The notes beneath the pieces are model-generated. The model did not search any database. It worked only from the letters and a program-made list of their open reading frames with translations, and was not told the origin of the DNA. Positions 51,830-61,033 of a stretch of DNA of 64,000 nt are shown here, one piece after another. A program made the translations under genes and the position numbers. The DNA is from Afipia sp. (GTDB lineage Bacteria > Pseudomonadota > Alphaproteobacteria > Rhizobiales > Xanthobacteraceae), in NCBI GenBank assembly GCA_024508675.1, contig JANINQ010000003.1, positions 585,842 through 649,841 on the forward strand, read 5' to 3'. Position 1 is the stretch's first letter; each line of letters begins with the position of its first letter.

Positions 51830-53227
51830 TCAGGATTTTCGCTTCCGCTTGTGTGCGAACGGATTGTCCTTCTCACGCAGCGTGATCCGCATCGGCGTGC
51901 CCGGCAGGTCGAAGGCAACGCGCATGCTGTTGATCAGATAGCGCAGATAGGATTCCGGCACCGCGTCGGCCCGCGAGCAGAACACGACAAAGCTCGGCGG
52001 ACGCGCCTTGCTTTGGGTGATGTAATTGAGCTTGAGGCGGCGGCCCGACACGGCGGGCGGCGGATTGGTCTGCACCGCCTGCTCGAACCAGCGGTTGAGC
52101 GACGCTGTCGAGATACGCCGGTTCCAGACGGCATAAGCGTCCTCGATGGCGCTCATCAGCCGGTCGATGCCTTCGCCCATCATACCGGACACCGCAACCA
52201 CCGGCACGCCCCTCATCTGCGGCAGCCAGTGATCGGCGTCCTCGCGCAGCCTCGCGATCTGGTTCGGGGCGCGCTCCATCAGATCCCACTTGTTGACCGC
52301 GATCACGATGGCGCGGCCCTCGCGCTCGATCAGGTCGGCAAGCCGCAGATCCTGTTCTTCGAACCTGCTCTGCGCATCCATCATCAGCACGACGACTTCC
52401 GCGAACCGCACCGCGCGCAGCGCATCCGACACCGACAGCTTTTCAAGCTTGTCCTCGATGCGCGAGCGGCGCCGCAGGCCCGCAGTGTCGAACACACGAA
52501 ACTCGCGGCCCTTCCATGTCACATCGACCGCGATGGAGTCGCGCGTCGTTCCGGCTTCCGGACTGGTCAGCAGGCGTTCCTCGCCGAGCAGGCGGTTGAT
52601 CATCGTGGATTTGCCGGCGTTCGGTCGTCCGAGCACGGCAACGCGGATCGGACGCGTGGAGAGGCTTTCGTCCTCACCATCCACGTTCTCGAAGGCGTGA
52701 GGATCATCCTCGTCCGCATCGTCTTCCGGCGGCTCCGGCATCAGCACGCGCAGCGCGTCGTAAAGATCGCTCAGGCCTTCGCCATGTTCGGCGGAAATCG
52801 GCACCGGATCGCCGAGGCCGAGCGCATAGGATTCCATCGCACCCGCCTCGCCGTGCTTGCCTTCACTCTTGTTGGCGACAAGCACCACCGGCTTGTTGGC
52901 GCGACGCGCGAAGTCGGCGAAGGCACGGTCGTTCGGCGTCAGGCCCATGCGCGCATCGATCACGAACAGCAGCGCATCGGCGGAAACGATCGCAGCTTCC
53001 GTTTGCTCCTGCATCCGCGCGGTAAGCGAACCCTTCGGGCCTTCATCAAGCCCGGCGGTGTCGATCAGGGTGAATTCGAGGTCGCCGAGCTTCCCGGCGC
53101 CCTCGCGGCGGTCGCGGGTGACACCGGGCTGATCGTCCACAAGCGCGAGCTTCTGCCCCACCAGCCGGTTGAACAGGGTCGATTTGCCGACATTGGGCCG
53201 GCCGATGATGGCAATCGTAAAGGACAT
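51830..53227 (-). CDS. der: Ribosome-biogenesis GTPase Der (EngA)
   Basis: Double-GTPase factor for 50S assembly. The 465 residues have G1 motifs GRPNVGKST near 8-16 and GRPNAGKST near 200, G3 motifs DTAGL in both domains, and G4 motifs ANKS and NKWD. The C-terminal KH-like domain starts near residue 375 ([15 protein letters not shown]) and ends with a basic tail, HKRKRKS. An acidic linker of about 25 residues separates the GTPase domains. yfgM and a lipoprotein lie upstream. Confidence 0.98.
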   Translation of the reverse strand: MSFTIAIIGRPNVGKSTLFNRLVGQKLALVDDQPGVTRDRREGAGKLGDLEFTLIDTAGLDEGPKGSLTARMQEQTEAAIVSADALLFVIDARMGLTPNDRAFADFARRANKPVVLVANKSEGKHGEAGAMESYALGLGDPVPISAEHGEGLSDLYDALRVLMPEPPEDDADEDDPHAFENVDGEDESLSTRPIRVAVLGRPNAGKSTMINRLLGEERLLTSPEAGTTRDSIAVDVTWKGREFRVFDTAGLRRRSRIEDKLEKLSVSDALRAVRFAEVVVLMMDAQSRFEEQDLRLADLIEREGRAIVIAVNKWDLMERAPNQIARLREDADHWLPQMRGVPVVAVSGMMGEGIDRLMSAIEDAYAVWNRRISTASLNRWFEQAVQTNPPPAVSGRRLKLNYITQSKARPPSFVVFCSRADAVPESYLRYLINSMRVAFDLPGTPMRITLREKDNPFAHKRKRKS

Positions 53228-53315
53228 AAGGAATCCGTTCGCCCTTTACGGACCTCATGTCAATAAAGGGATCAGCCAGCGCGGATGAAGCAACCGCGAT
53301 GAGAATTGAAATCGG

Positions 53316-53834
53316 TCAGCGCGAGAAGCCCCCGCTGGGCAAGGGCGCCGGGAAAGACGATGGCTGTTGCTGCTGCTGCGGCGGCGGTGCGGCCTGCTGA
53401 GGCGGAGCCGCCTGCGGCTGCTGGCGCTGCGGCGCGGGCTGTGCGTCACCGTCCGGCACGGTCGTGCTTCTGCGCTTCGGCTTCTTCATCTTCGGCGGGT
53501 TAGCCTCGTCCACCGGCTTCGGGAACGGATCGGCTTCCTTGGCACCGGAACGGGCCGACCGTCTCGGCTCTGGCGCAGGCGGCGGAGCTTCGACAACCGG
53601 CGGCGGCGCCTCCTGCTGCGGCTGTGCGCCCTTATACATGTCGCGCGGCACGCCCTGCTCGACACCCGGAACGCCCTCGGGGAAAACCGGCCGGCGCTCG
53701 CCTGGCAGCTTCTTCTTGGTGTCGAACCAGTCCATCATGTCGGTTGGATCGAAACTGCCGCTCGAACAGCCCGCAAGCGCGACGGACATCGCGGCAAGGA
53801 CGGTGGCGGCAATCAGGCGTTGCGAACGGCGCAT
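53316..53834 (-). CDS. Pro/Gln-rich lipoprotein between yfgM and der
   Basis: A 172-residue lipoprotein. ATG 53834 gives RRSQR, a hydrophobic stretch and the lipobox LAGC, so Cys near residue 22 is lipidated. After a short ordered part (FDPTDMMDWFDTKKKLPGERRPVFPEG) the chain becomes Pro/Ala/Gln-rich and probably disordered, ending with the segment PSSFPAPLPSG. It occupies the place where many proteobacteria have bamB, between yfgM and der, but shows no beta-propeller repeats. It may serve the envelope in another way. It lies 11 bases after yfgM. Confidence 0.78.
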   Translation of the reverse strand: MRRSQRLIAATVLAAMSVALAGCSSGSFDPTDMMDWFDTKKKLPGERRPVFPEGVPGVEQGVPRDMYKGAQPQQEAPPPVVEAPPPAPEPRRSARSGAKEADPFPKPVDEANPPKMKKPKRRSTTVPDGDAQPAPQRQQPQAAPPQQAAPPPQQQQQPSSFPAPLPSGGFSR

Positions 53835-53845
53835 CGATCTCTCGT

Positions 53846-54499
53846 TCAGCTCTTCGCGGCGGGCGGCAACAGAGCCTGCAGGGCTTCCGTACGGCTGCGC
53901 ATGCTCGCAGGCGTGCGCGCATCGTTGCCGATCATGTCGAGCCACTGGCGTGCGGCCGTCGTGTCGTTGGTGCGATAGGCCGACAGCGCGAGCAGTTCGC
54001 GCGCGGTATGCCGGAAGGTCCGGCTCTCTGCCGTCGCAGGCTCAAGCCGCTTGAGCATCTCGGCATAAGGCTCGGTTTCCATCACAAGGCTGGCGGCGCG
54101 AATACGTGCCAGATCCTGCTCGGTGACCGAAATGGCCGGATCGGCGGCGATGCTGTCGTAGAGTTTGGCGGCGGCCTTCGGATCGGCGGCCGCAGCGTCC
54201 GCCGCAGCACGCAGGCGCGCAAGAGCCCGATAGCCCTTGGCACCTTCCGTCGCGATCTTGGTGAAGGCGGCTTCCGCCTCGGCCTTCTTGCCCTGCTCGG
54301 ACAGCCCGATGGCCGCCTCAAAGGCCGAACCGGCTTCGGCGGCCTTCTGGGCCTCCAGGTACTGGTAGCCGCGCCAGCCGCCAACACCGACGACAATGAG
54401 AATCGCGGCTGCGATGACAACGAACGAATACTTGTCCCAGAGCTTCTTGAGCTGCTCCCGGCGCAAGTCCTCGTCAATTTCATTAAATATTTCAGACAT
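53846..54499 (-). CDS. YfgM-like tetratricopeptide membrane protein
   Basis: A 217-residue protein with a cytoplasmic N-terminus (EIFNEIDEDLRREQLKKLWDKY), one membrane helix near residues 27-45 and a periplasmic helical domain with TPR-type repeats (FEAAIGLSEQGKKAEAEAAF). YfgM in E. coli associates with PpiD and the SecYEG translocon and supports periplasmic folding. The neighbours, a lipoprotein and der, match the usual location. The start is ATG 54499 with a purine stretch upstream. Confidence 0.9.
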   Translation of the reverse strand: MSEIFNEIDEDLRREQLKKLWDKYSFVVIAAAILIVVGVGGWRGYQYLEAQKAAEAGSAFEAAIGLSEQGKKAEAEAAFTKIATEGAKGYRALARLRAAADAAAADPKAAAKLYDSIAADPAISVTEQDLARIRAASLVMETEPYAEMLKRLEPATAESRTFRHTARELLALSAYRTNDTTAARQWLDMIGNDARTPASMRSRTEALQALLPPAAKS

Positions 54500-54719
54500 T
54501 TAACTGTCCCGCCCGGCCTGTTCTGGAAAACGTGTGAAACCGTCGCCCGCCGCGCGGCTCGCGCAGCTTCCCCGATATGACGGCGGCGATACAGTACCGG
54601 TATGGCGCTGACAAGGCAAAGTCAGCCGGATCAAAGCGTTAACGTAGCGGAGAGCCGCGGGCGGGCACGGATATACCGCCGCGCGCAGCCCGGCAGCGCA
54701 GTCGGCCGCGATGGACAGA

Positions 54720-55112
54720 TCAGGCTGTGATTTCTCCGTTCACTGCGAGCTGCGTATTGGCAACGCGCCCATAACGAAGATCGGACGGCGTGCAGCCGTA
54801 ACACCTGCGGAAGACCCGATTGAAGTAAGAGATGTCGTTGAACCCGCACTTCAGCGCGATGGCGCTGATGGCATGACTACGCGACTGCGGATCGGTCAGC
54901 ATCTGCAAAACCTTCTCCAGGCGAAGCTGGAGAACATAGGTCGTGAACTTCGTGCCTTCGGCGGCAAACAGTTTGCGGACGTAACTCGACGAGATGCCCT
55001 CATGCACTGCCACGTCATCGAGGCAAAGCTCGGGATTGTCGATCCTGCTCAAAATAAACGCCTTGATCGCGCCGAGGCGCGAGCCGCGCGTAACGAAGAA
55101 ACCGTCTTCCAT
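54720..55112 (-). CDS. AraC-type DNA-binding protein without sensor domain
   Basis: A 130-residue protein that is almost only an AraC helix-turn-helix domain. The first helix-turn-helix is around LDDVAVHEGISSSYVRKLFA (residues 31-50), and the second around ISAIALKCGFNDISYFNRVFRRCYG (83-107). Typical AraC regulators carry an additional 150-200 residue ligand-binding domain. An in-frame stop lies one codon before the ATG, so any N-terminal domain is lost or never existed. It is between yfgM and panB; its targets are unknown. Confidence 0.82.
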   Translation of the reverse strand: MEDGFFVTRGSRLGAIKAFILSRIDNPELCLDDVAVHEGISSSYVRKLFAAEGTKFTTYVLQLRLEKVLQMLTDPQSRSHAISAIALKCGFNDISYFNRVFRRCYGCTPSDLRYGRVANTQLAVNGEITA

Positions 55113-55165
55113 GAATCATCCACCACAGGGAGCAAAACGTCCCGATGGTGTGTCGCGGAATAACG

Positions 55166-55187
55166 GCTCCGGGTTCAAACCCGGAGC
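55166..55187 (+). terminator. Strong hairpin between the AraC-type gene and panB
   Basis: GCTCCGGGTT (55166-55175) pairs with AACCCGGAGC (55178-55187). The T-run (GCTTTTTCGG) follows on the plus strand only, where no gene reads into it. On the minus strand it lies just after panB and lacks a U tail, so it is a possible panB terminator. Confidence 0.5.
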
Positions 55188-55202
55188 GCTTTTTCGGAAG
55201 TT

Positions 55203-56051
55203 TCAACCTTTCGGTTTGATGCCGTAGACATGCTCCGGCCCCGGAAATGCGCGCGAGCGGACTTCCTTGGCGTAATCCTGAATCGCGGCCTCGATGCCCG
55301 GTCCGAGATTGCCGTAGCGCTTGACGAATTTCGGCACCCACGGAGACAGGCCGAGCATATCTTCCAGCACCAGCACCTGACCGTCGCAGGCGTTGCTGGC
55401 GCCGATGCCGATGGTCGGCACGGAGACGATTTCTGTAATGCGGCGTGCCAGCGGCTCAGCCACGGCTTCCACCACGATGGAAAATGCACCAGCTTGGGCC
55501 ACCGCGCGCGCATCATCCTGAAACGGGCCGCTGGCGTTTTCACCGGCGGCAATCTTCAGCGCCTCGTCCTTGCCCTGCGACTTGAAGCTGCCGAGGGTAT
55601 TGATCGACTGCGGCGTAAGGCCGATGTGACCCATCACCGGAATTCCGCGTGTGGTGAGAAACTCGATGGTCTCGGCCATGCGCACGCCGCCTTCCATCTT
55701 CACCGCGCCGCAGTGGGTTTCCTTCATCACGCGCGCGGCGGAATGGAACGCCTGCTCCTTCGACGCCTCATAGGAGCCGAACGGCATGTCCACCACGACA
55801 AGCGCCTCCTGCGAGCCGCGCATCACCGCATGGCCCTGCAGGATCATCATGTCGAGGGTGACCGGCACCGTGGTCTCGAATCCGTGCATCACGTTGCCGA
55901 GGGAGTCGCCGACCAGAATGACGTCGCAATATTTGTCGACCAGCCGCGCGGTATGCGCGTGATAGGCCGTGAGCATCACGATCGGATCGCCGCCCTTGCG
56001 CTTGAGAATATCGGGCGCGGTCTTGCGCTTGACGGCTGATTGCACGGACAT
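55203..56051 (-). CDS. panB: 3-methyl-2-oxobutanoate hydroxymethyltransferase
   Basis: First enzyme of pantothenate synthesis; adds a hydroxymethyl group to alpha-ketoisovalerate. The 282 residues show [15 protein letters not shown] near 25, [17 protein letters not shown] near 43-59 (metal-binding Asp), [11 protein letters not shown] near 86, [11 protein letters not shown] near 118, [10 protein letters not shown] near 140 and [20 protein letters not shown] near 211. The catalytic Glu in IVVEAV near 190 is present. It lies three bases after the NnrU-like gene. panC is not in the window. Confidence 0.97.
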   Translation of the reverse strand: MSVQSAVKRKTAPDILKRKGGDPIVMLTAYHAHTARLVDKYCDVILVGDSLGNVMHGFETTVPVTLDMMILQGHAVMRGSQEALVVVDMPFGSYEASKEQAFHSAARVMKETHCGAVKMEGGVRMAETIEFLTTRGIPVMGHIGLTPQSINTLGSFKSQGKDEALKIAAGENASGPFQDDARAVAQAGAFSIVVEAVAEPLARRITEIVSVPTIGIGASNACDGQVLVLEDMLGLSPWVPKFVKRYGNLGPGIEAAIQDYAKEVRSRAFPGPEHVYGIKPKG

Positions 56052-56054
56052 GTC

Positions 56055-56639
56055 TTAAGCTCCAATCACGGGGACGCCGATCACGAGAGGGTGGAATGCG
56101 AAGGCCAGCGCGGCATAGACCACGACGCCGACCGCAACGGCGATCAAGTCGTTGCCGACGCCGCCGACAGGAATGGGCGGCGCGCCGGGATCTTCGCGGC
56201 GCTTGAGAGAGATGCGATCATAGACCGCCCAGGCCAGCACCGAGCCGAACAGGATGATCGAACCGAGGTCGCCATTGGCAACAAGATGCAGCAGCGCCCA
56301 CAGCTTCACACCGGCCAGCATCGGATGCTTCACCGTGGTGTAGATGCGGCCGCGGATATAGGACGCCACGACAAGGATCACCGCGGGCAGCATCAGCGCC
56401 AGCACAAGATGGCGCAACGCGACCGGCGGATACCAGACATTGATCCAGCCCGTGGCGCGATAAATGCTGAAGCCCCACACGATCAGCCCAAGGCCAGCGA
56501 AGGAGACCAGCGTGTAGAGAATTTTGTAGCCGCCCTCGCCGAGCCGCGCGATGACCTTCGCGCGCGGGCCGCGCAGCGTGGTCAGGGTATGAACGCCAAG
56601 GAACAACGCCAGTCCGGCGATCAGGATCAACAAGCCCAT
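56055..56639 (-). CDS. NnrU-family membrane protein
   Basis: A 194-residue membrane protein with about five helices. The NnrU-like core includes LGVHTLTTLRGPRAKVIARLG near residue 14 and TTVKHPMLAGVKLWALLHL near 102, which contains conserved His residues. NnrU was found with nitric-oxide reduction genes in Rhodobacter, and related proteins include an isomerase of carotenoid synthesis (15-cis-zeta-carotene isomerase). Neither context is present here. ATG 56639 is preferred over an in-frame codon 19 residues upstream. Confidence 0.85.
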   Translation of the reverse strand: MGLLILIAGLALFLGVHTLTTLRGPRAKVIARLGEGGYKILYTLVSFAGLGLIVWGFSIYRATGWINVWYPPVALRHLVLALMLPAVILVVASYIRGRIYTTVKHPMLAGVKLWALLHLVANGDLGSIILFGSVLAWAVYDRISLKRREDPGAPPIPVGGVGNDLIAVAVGVVVYAALAFAFHPLVIGVPVIGA

Positions 56640-56815
56640 AGTGCCGCCCTCCCTCGATCTGTCCGCAGCGGTTTTCAGCTCCGCTTTCCGGCACATTCCA
56701 CCCCGCGCAGGACCCTGTTAGTGTCCAGCCGCGCTGTGCCCCGGTATCACTTTTAGGGTGCGGCGCGCAATGCTGCTTCCGCATCGCAACCCTGCTCCAA
56801 GTTCTTCCCGGCCTT

Positions 56816-57790
56816 ATGAAATCCCTTGCAATCGCCGTCCTCGTGCTGGCCCTCGCCGCGCCCGCCTCCAAAGCTCATGCGGCAGACCCGGCATGGCCGC
56901 CCAAAATCGTGAAAATCATCGTGCCCTATGCGCCCGGCTCGACGCCTGATCTGGTCGGGCGGATCGTCGCTGACGATCTGCAGGTGCGTCATCCGGGGGC
57001 AAGCTTCATCGTTGAGAACAAGCCCGGCGCCGGCGGCAATATCGGCACCGATGCCGTGGCCAAGGCCGCGCCCGACGGCTCCACGTTCGGCATCAGCCTC
57101 GGCGGGCCGCTTGCGATCAACACGTTGCTGTTTTCGAAGCTGCCTTACGACCCCGCCAAGGACATCGCGCCCATTACCATGCTCACATCGCTGCCGAGCG
57201 TGCTGGTGGTGCCCGCAAGCCTGAACATCAATTCGGTCGCCGAGTTCATCGCCATGCTGAAGCGCGATGGCGCGAAGCTGGCCTTCGGCTCGATCGGCCC
57301 GGGCTCACTCTCGCATCTGACCATGGAAGCGATCGCGCAGCGCGCAGGTACCACGATGGTGCACATCCCTTATGGCGGCTCGCCGCAGGCCATCACTGCG
57401 GTGATCCGCGGCGACGTGCAGGCGGCGTGCCTGCCTGCGATTGCGGTGACGCCGCAACTCGCGGATGGCAAGGTAAAAATCCTTGCGGTCGCGACTGCGC
57501 AGCGCTCGCGCTTCCTGCCCGATGTGCCGACGCTCAAGGAGTCCGGCATCGATGTGGAATCCGACGCATGGAATGCGCTGATCGCGCCCGCCGGTACGGC
57601 GCCGGCAATCATCGCGCAGGTCAACGACGAAGTGAACGACATTCTGACAAAGCCGAGCGTGCGCGAGCGGCTGGAAACACAACTGATGGAGCCGGTCCCC
57701 TCCACGCCCGCTGCCCTTCGTGCGCGAATGGACGCCGAGATCAGATTGTGGTCCGATGTCATCAAACGCGGCGATATCCGGATCAACTAG
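56816..57790 (+). CDS. Bug/TctC-family periplasmic substrate-binding protein
   Basis: Extracytoplasmic binding protein of the tripartite tricarboxylate transporter family, 324 residues. The signal peptide ends near AHAAD at residue 22. Family motifs are PPKIVKIIVPYAPGSTPD near 28, FIVENKPGAGGNIGTDAVAKAAPDG near 64-88 and a conserved IPYGGSPQAITAVIRGDV near 182. No TctA or TctB membrane genes lie nearby, so it is an orphan binding protein, as is common in this group. Ligand unknown. Confidence 0.9.
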   Translation: MKSLAIAVLVLALAAPASKAHAADPAWPPKIVKIIVPYAPGSTPDLVGRIVADDLQVRHPGASFIVENKPGAGGNIGTDAVAKAAPDGSTFGISLGGPLAINTLLFSKLPYDPAKDIAPITMLTSLPSVLVVPASLNINSVAEFIAMLKRDGAKLAFGSIGPGSLSHLTMEAIAQRAGTTMVHIPYGGSPQAITAVIRGDVQAACLPAIAVTPQLADGKVKILAVATAQRSRFLPDVPTLKESGIDVESDAWNALIAPAGTAPAIIAQVNDEVNDILTKPSVRERLETQLMEPVPSTPAALRARMDAEIRLWSDVIKRGDIRIN

Positions 57791-57825
57791 CAATCCGGTG
57801 AGCGAACAAAACAAAGAGGAACGCC

Positions 57826-58284
57826 ATGAACGCCCCTGCCACCGTATCCTTTGAGCGCAGCCACGACATCATCATCAATGCGCCCGCAAGGGCGGTGTTC
57901 GACTATGTCACCAATCCGCAGTCCTGGCCGGAATGGCTGGCAGCCTCGCATCACATCGACAGCGAGAACCGTCCTCTGGAAACCGGCGAGCTGTTTCACG
58001 AAAAATGGCACATCCGCTCGGGCGAAGTGTCGCTGAACTGGATCGTGCGCGCCTGTGTCAGCCCGAAGCTGTGGATCGTACAGGCGGAAACCGATTTCAT
58101 CGGTCCGATCGTTGTTCAATACACCTGCGAAGACGCCGACGGCGGCACGAAATTCACCCGTACGCTGCGCAATCCCGCACGCAAGAAACCGCCGACCGAC
58201 GAACAGATCGCCAACATGGACGCGGAAGCCGCAATCGGCCTTGGTAACATCAAGGCGAATGTCGAGAAGCGGCTTAAAGCCTAG
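57826..58284 (+). CDS. SRPBCC (START-like) family protein
   Basis: A 152-residue protein with the helix-grip fold for binding hydrophobic ligands. The start ERSHDIIINAPARAVFDYVTNPQSWPEW near residue 10 is typical of polyketide-cyclase or Coq10-like members. The protein ends with a long helix (MDAEAAIGLGNIKANVEKRL). It follows the Bug-family gene by 35 bases and has an AGAGG ribosome site. Its end overlaps that of the convergent gene by four bases. Ligand unknown. Confidence 0.85.
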   Translation: MNAPATVSFERSHDIIINAPARAVFDYVTNPQSWPEWLAASHHIDSENRPLETGELFHEKWHIRSGEVSLNWIVRACVSPKLWIVQAETDFIGPIVVQYTCEDADGGTKFTRTLRNPARKKPPTDEQIANMDAEAAIGLGNIKANVEKRLKA

Positions 58285-58553
58285 CGCGTAAACAGCCGCA
58301 GCAGGATGTTGAGCCAGACGAGATCGCTGGTCGATTTCGACCCGCGCAGCTTGTAGAGTCCCGCAGCACCGAGACACATCGCGGTGCCGACCACCGCTAT
58401 CAATAGCGAATGCTGCCATTTCGCGCCCTGCACCGCCGCGAGCACGTAGCAAAGAACGAACATCAACGGAGACAGCTTAAGCAGCAGCATGGCAACCCGC
58501 TGCCGCTGCTCGGGTGTGTCGCGCTGAGCTGGCGTCTGCTGCTGATCGCTCAC
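58281..58553 (-). CDS. Small two-helix membrane protein, hypothetical
   Basis: A 90-residue protein starting at GTG 58553, with GGAG six bases upstream. Two hydrophobic helices lie near residues 24-40 (LKLSPLMFVLCYVLAAV) and 47-64, with short basic ends. Longer frames from 58664 lack a ribosome site. No family is recognised. Confidence 0.65.
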   Translation of the reverse strand: MSDQQQTPAQRDTPEQRQRVAMLLLKLSPLMFVLCYVLAAVQGAKWQHSLLIAVVGTAMCLGAAGLYKLRGSKSTSDLVWLNILLRLFTR

Positions 58554-58617
58554 TAGTCGCTCCAAATCACCATAAAGTGCCGGTCTGAAATATTGGTCGC
58601 AGGCATGCCCAAAAGGT

Positions 58618-59232
58618 TCAGGGCCGCGACGGGCCATCCGGCTTGAGGGAACGATTGTCGACATAGCGAATGGTGATCGGCCGCCCGACGATGGCGTTGC
58701 TGAAACCCTTGGTCAGCGCAAACGGCATGCAACTTTCAAGCGACACAGTTATCGACCTGAAATAGATACTGCGCGCCTCCTTCGAGACACGGTCGCCTGC
58801 ATCTGTAATGCGCGGCGGTCCGATCAGATGCCCATCCCGCTGGAGCGAAAATCTGACCGATAGCTGTGTTCCTTCGCTCGCCTCACCCGGCGCAGGCGGC
58901 GTCCAGCAGGCGCGAAGAGCCATGAACAGATCGTCGAGCGTATTCAGATCATGATCGGGCCGGACGTAGCTTGCGGCGTCTTTTTGGTCCGGCTTGCTGA
59001 GAACCGTGAGTTGCATCGGATCGCCGCGCAGATAGCCGGCTCTGGGAACACACGGGCCGTAACGGATCGAATTGCAGAATGAGCGACCGTCACGCAGCCC
59101 GCTCGGCTTTATGCCGCTCAAGGGGCGAGAAATCTGCGAGGCGCCGCTGCGCTGGGTATCCAGGGCAAGGCTGGCATTTGCCGGAAGCCCGACCGCTGCA
59201 ACTATGACTGCAACCCAGATGCCTCGTGACAT
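58618..59232 (-). CDS. Exported protein with a TolA C-terminal-like domain
   Basis: A 204-residue exported protein. The signal peptide ends near ASLALD at about residue 24. After a short linker, the segment LRACWTPPAPGE near 108 followed by LSVRFSLQRDGHLIGPPRI resembles the TolA-III/TonB-like C-terminal domain, which binds envelope proteins. Cysteines near residues 53, 61, 111 and 168 could form disulfides. It stands between prfC and a small membrane gene. The resemblance is by eye and moderate. Confidence 0.65.
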   Translation of the reverse strand: MSRGIWVAVIVAAVGLPANASLALDTQRSGASQISRPLSGIKPSGLRDGRSFCNSIRYGPCVPRAGYLRGDPMQLTVLSKPDQKDAASYVRPDHDLNTLDDLFMALRACWTPPAPGEASEGTQLSVRFSLQRDGHLIGPPRITDAGDRVSKEARSIYFRSITVSLESCMPFALTKGFSNAIVGRPITIRYVDNRSLKPDGPSRP

Positions 59233-59256
59233 GCACGCCTCAATGGCAGATGCGGT

Positions 59257-60873
59257 TTACGCCTTCTTCTTCACGTCCTTGACCGACGAGAACACGATGC
59301 CCTCGGATCGCTCGCGGGTGTAACCGAGATAGAACTCGTTCTTGGCCAGAAACACCGGATCGCCGTCGACATCGTCGGCGACGCCGGAATTGTTCGCCGC
59401 CATGAAGGCATCGAGCTTCTTGCGGTCGTCCGACGAAATCCAGCGCGCGAGCTGGAATTCGCTGATCTCGAAGTCCACCGGCAGCGAGTATTCGGCATCG
59501 AGCCGCGCCTTCAGCACGTCGAGCTGCAGCATGCCGACCACGCCGACCAGTGCGGGCGCGCCATCGCGCGGACGGAACACCTGCACGACGCCCTCTTCCG
59601 ACATCTGCTGCAGGGCTTCCTTCAGCTTCTTGGCCTTCATCGCATCGGTAAGCCGGACGCGGCGCAAAATTTCCGGCGCGAATGACGGCACGCCAACGAA
59701 CGTCAGGTCCTCGCCTTCAGTCAGCGTATCGCCGATCCGCAATGTGCCGTGGTTGGGAATACCGACCACGTCGCCCGCAAAGGCTTCGTCGGCAATCGCG
59801 CGGTCCTGAGCGAAGAAGAACTGCGGCGACGACAGCGGCATCGCCTTGCCGGTGCGCACCAGCTTCGCCTTCATGCCGCGCGTCAGCTTGCCCGAGCAGA
59901 GCCGCGCGAATGCGATGCGGTCGCGATGGTTCGGGTCCATGTTCGCCTGAATCTTGAACACGAACGCGCTCATCTTCGGGTCATCGGCTTCGACCTTGCG
60001 CTTATCGGCATCCTGCGCGCGCGGCGACGGCGCGAAACGGCCGAGACCTTCAAGCAGATCGCCGACGCCGAAATTACGCAATGCGCTGCCGAAATAGACA
60101 GGCGTCATGTGACCTTCGCGGAACGATTGCAGGTCGAACGGCTTCGAGGCTTCCTTCACCAATTCGAGTTCGTCGGCGATCTCGCCGGCATCAAGATTGG
60201 CGTTGCGGCTGGCCAAATCGGAAATCTCGATTTTTTCCATTGCCCCGGTTTTGGCACCGCCCCCCTCAAGCAGGCGGATGCCGCCCGTTTGGATGTCATA
60301 GGTGCCCATGAAATCGCGGCCGCGGCCGACCGGCCAATTGATTGGCGTCGTGTCGAGCGCCAGCGTCTTCTCAATTTCATCGAGCAGATCGAAGACGTCG
60401 CGGCTCTCGCGGTCCATCTTGTTGATGAATGTGATGATCGGAATGTCGCGCAGGCGGCACACTTCGATCAGCTTCAGCGTGCGCGCCTCGATACCCTTTG
60501 CAGCGTCGATCACCATGACCGCGGAGTCGACCGCGGTCAGCGTGCGATAGGTGTCTTCGGAGAAGTCCTCGTGGCCCGGCGTGTCGAGCAGATTGAAGAC
60601 CAGGTTTTGAAACTCGAACGTCATCACCGACGTAACGACCGAAATGCCGCGCTCGCGCTCGATCTTCATCCAGTCGGAACGCGTGTTGCGGCGTTCGCCC
60701 TTCGCCTTGACCTGACCCGCAAGATTGATCGCGCCGCCGAACAGCAGCAGCTTTTCGGTCAGCGTGGTCTTGCCGGCGTCAGGATGCGAGATGATCGCAA
60801 ACGTGCGGCGGCGGGCCACTTCTTCGGCAAGCGGCGTCAGCGAGGCGGATTCGGCGGTGGCGATGTCGGACAT
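59257..60873 (-). CDS. prfC: Peptide chain release factor 3
   Basis: GTPase that removes RF1/RF2 from the ribosome after termination. The 538 residues have G1 ISHPDAGKTTLTEKL near 29, G3 DTPGHEDFSEDTYR near 96 and G4 INKMDRE near 150. The RF3 domains 2 and 3 follow, with RDGAPALVGVVGMLQLDVL near 420. ATG 60873 is preferred; a TTG six codons upstream is open but lacks a ribosome site. It is divergent from the riboswitch-exporter unit. Confidence 0.97.
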   Translation of the reverse strand: MSDIATAESASLTPLAEEVARRRTFAIISHPDAGKTTLTEKLLLFGGAINLAGQVKAKGERRNTRSDWMKIERERGISVVTSVMTFEFQNLVFNLLDTPGHEDFSEDTYRTLTAVDSAVMVIDAAKGIEARTLKLIEVCRLRDIPIITFINKMDRESRDVFDLLDEIEKTLALDTTPINWPVGRGRDFMGTYDIQTGGIRLLEGGGAKTGAMEKIEISDLASRNANLDAGEIADELELVKEASKPFDLQSFREGHMTPVYFGSALRNFGVGDLLEGLGRFAPSPRAQDADKRKVEADDPKMSAFVFKIQANMDPNHRDRIAFARLCSGKLTRGMKAKLVRTGKAMPLSSPQFFFAQDRAIADEAFAGDVVGIPNHGTLRIGDTLTEGEDLTFVGVPSFAPEILRRVRLTDAMKAKKLKEALQQMSEEGVVQVFRPRDGAPALVGVVGMLQLDVLKARLDAEYSLPVDFEISEFQLARWISSDDRKKLDAFMAANNSGVADDVDGDPVFLAKNEFYLGYTRERSEGIVFSSVKDVKKKA

Positions 60874-60967
60874 GGGGCGAGCGTGTGACAAAGAAACGCG
60901 GCAGGATCAAGGGTATTTGATTTCCATGCACTTGCATCTTCTTTGCCCCTGAGGCATATTCAGAAGG

Positions 60968-61016
60968 TCGAGGACGACCTCGATTCATCCCACATGATCC
61001 GCAGGGACGGCCCTGC
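60968..61016 (+). promoter_or_regulatory. Guanidine-II (mini-ykkC) riboswitch
   Basis: Two hairpins match the guanidine-II class. Hairpin 1: TCGAGG (60968-60973), loop ACGA, CCTCGA (60978-60983). Hairpin 2: GCAGGG (61001-61006), loop ACGG, CCCTGC (61011-61016). Both have the ACGR tetraloop with G-C closing pairs. The 17-base spacer is in the known range. The ribosome site (GGAGGAG) starts a few bases after hairpin 2, so ligand binding should control translation of the exporter. Confidence 0.93.
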
Positions 61017-61033
61017 TATGGAGGAGTCAGGCC

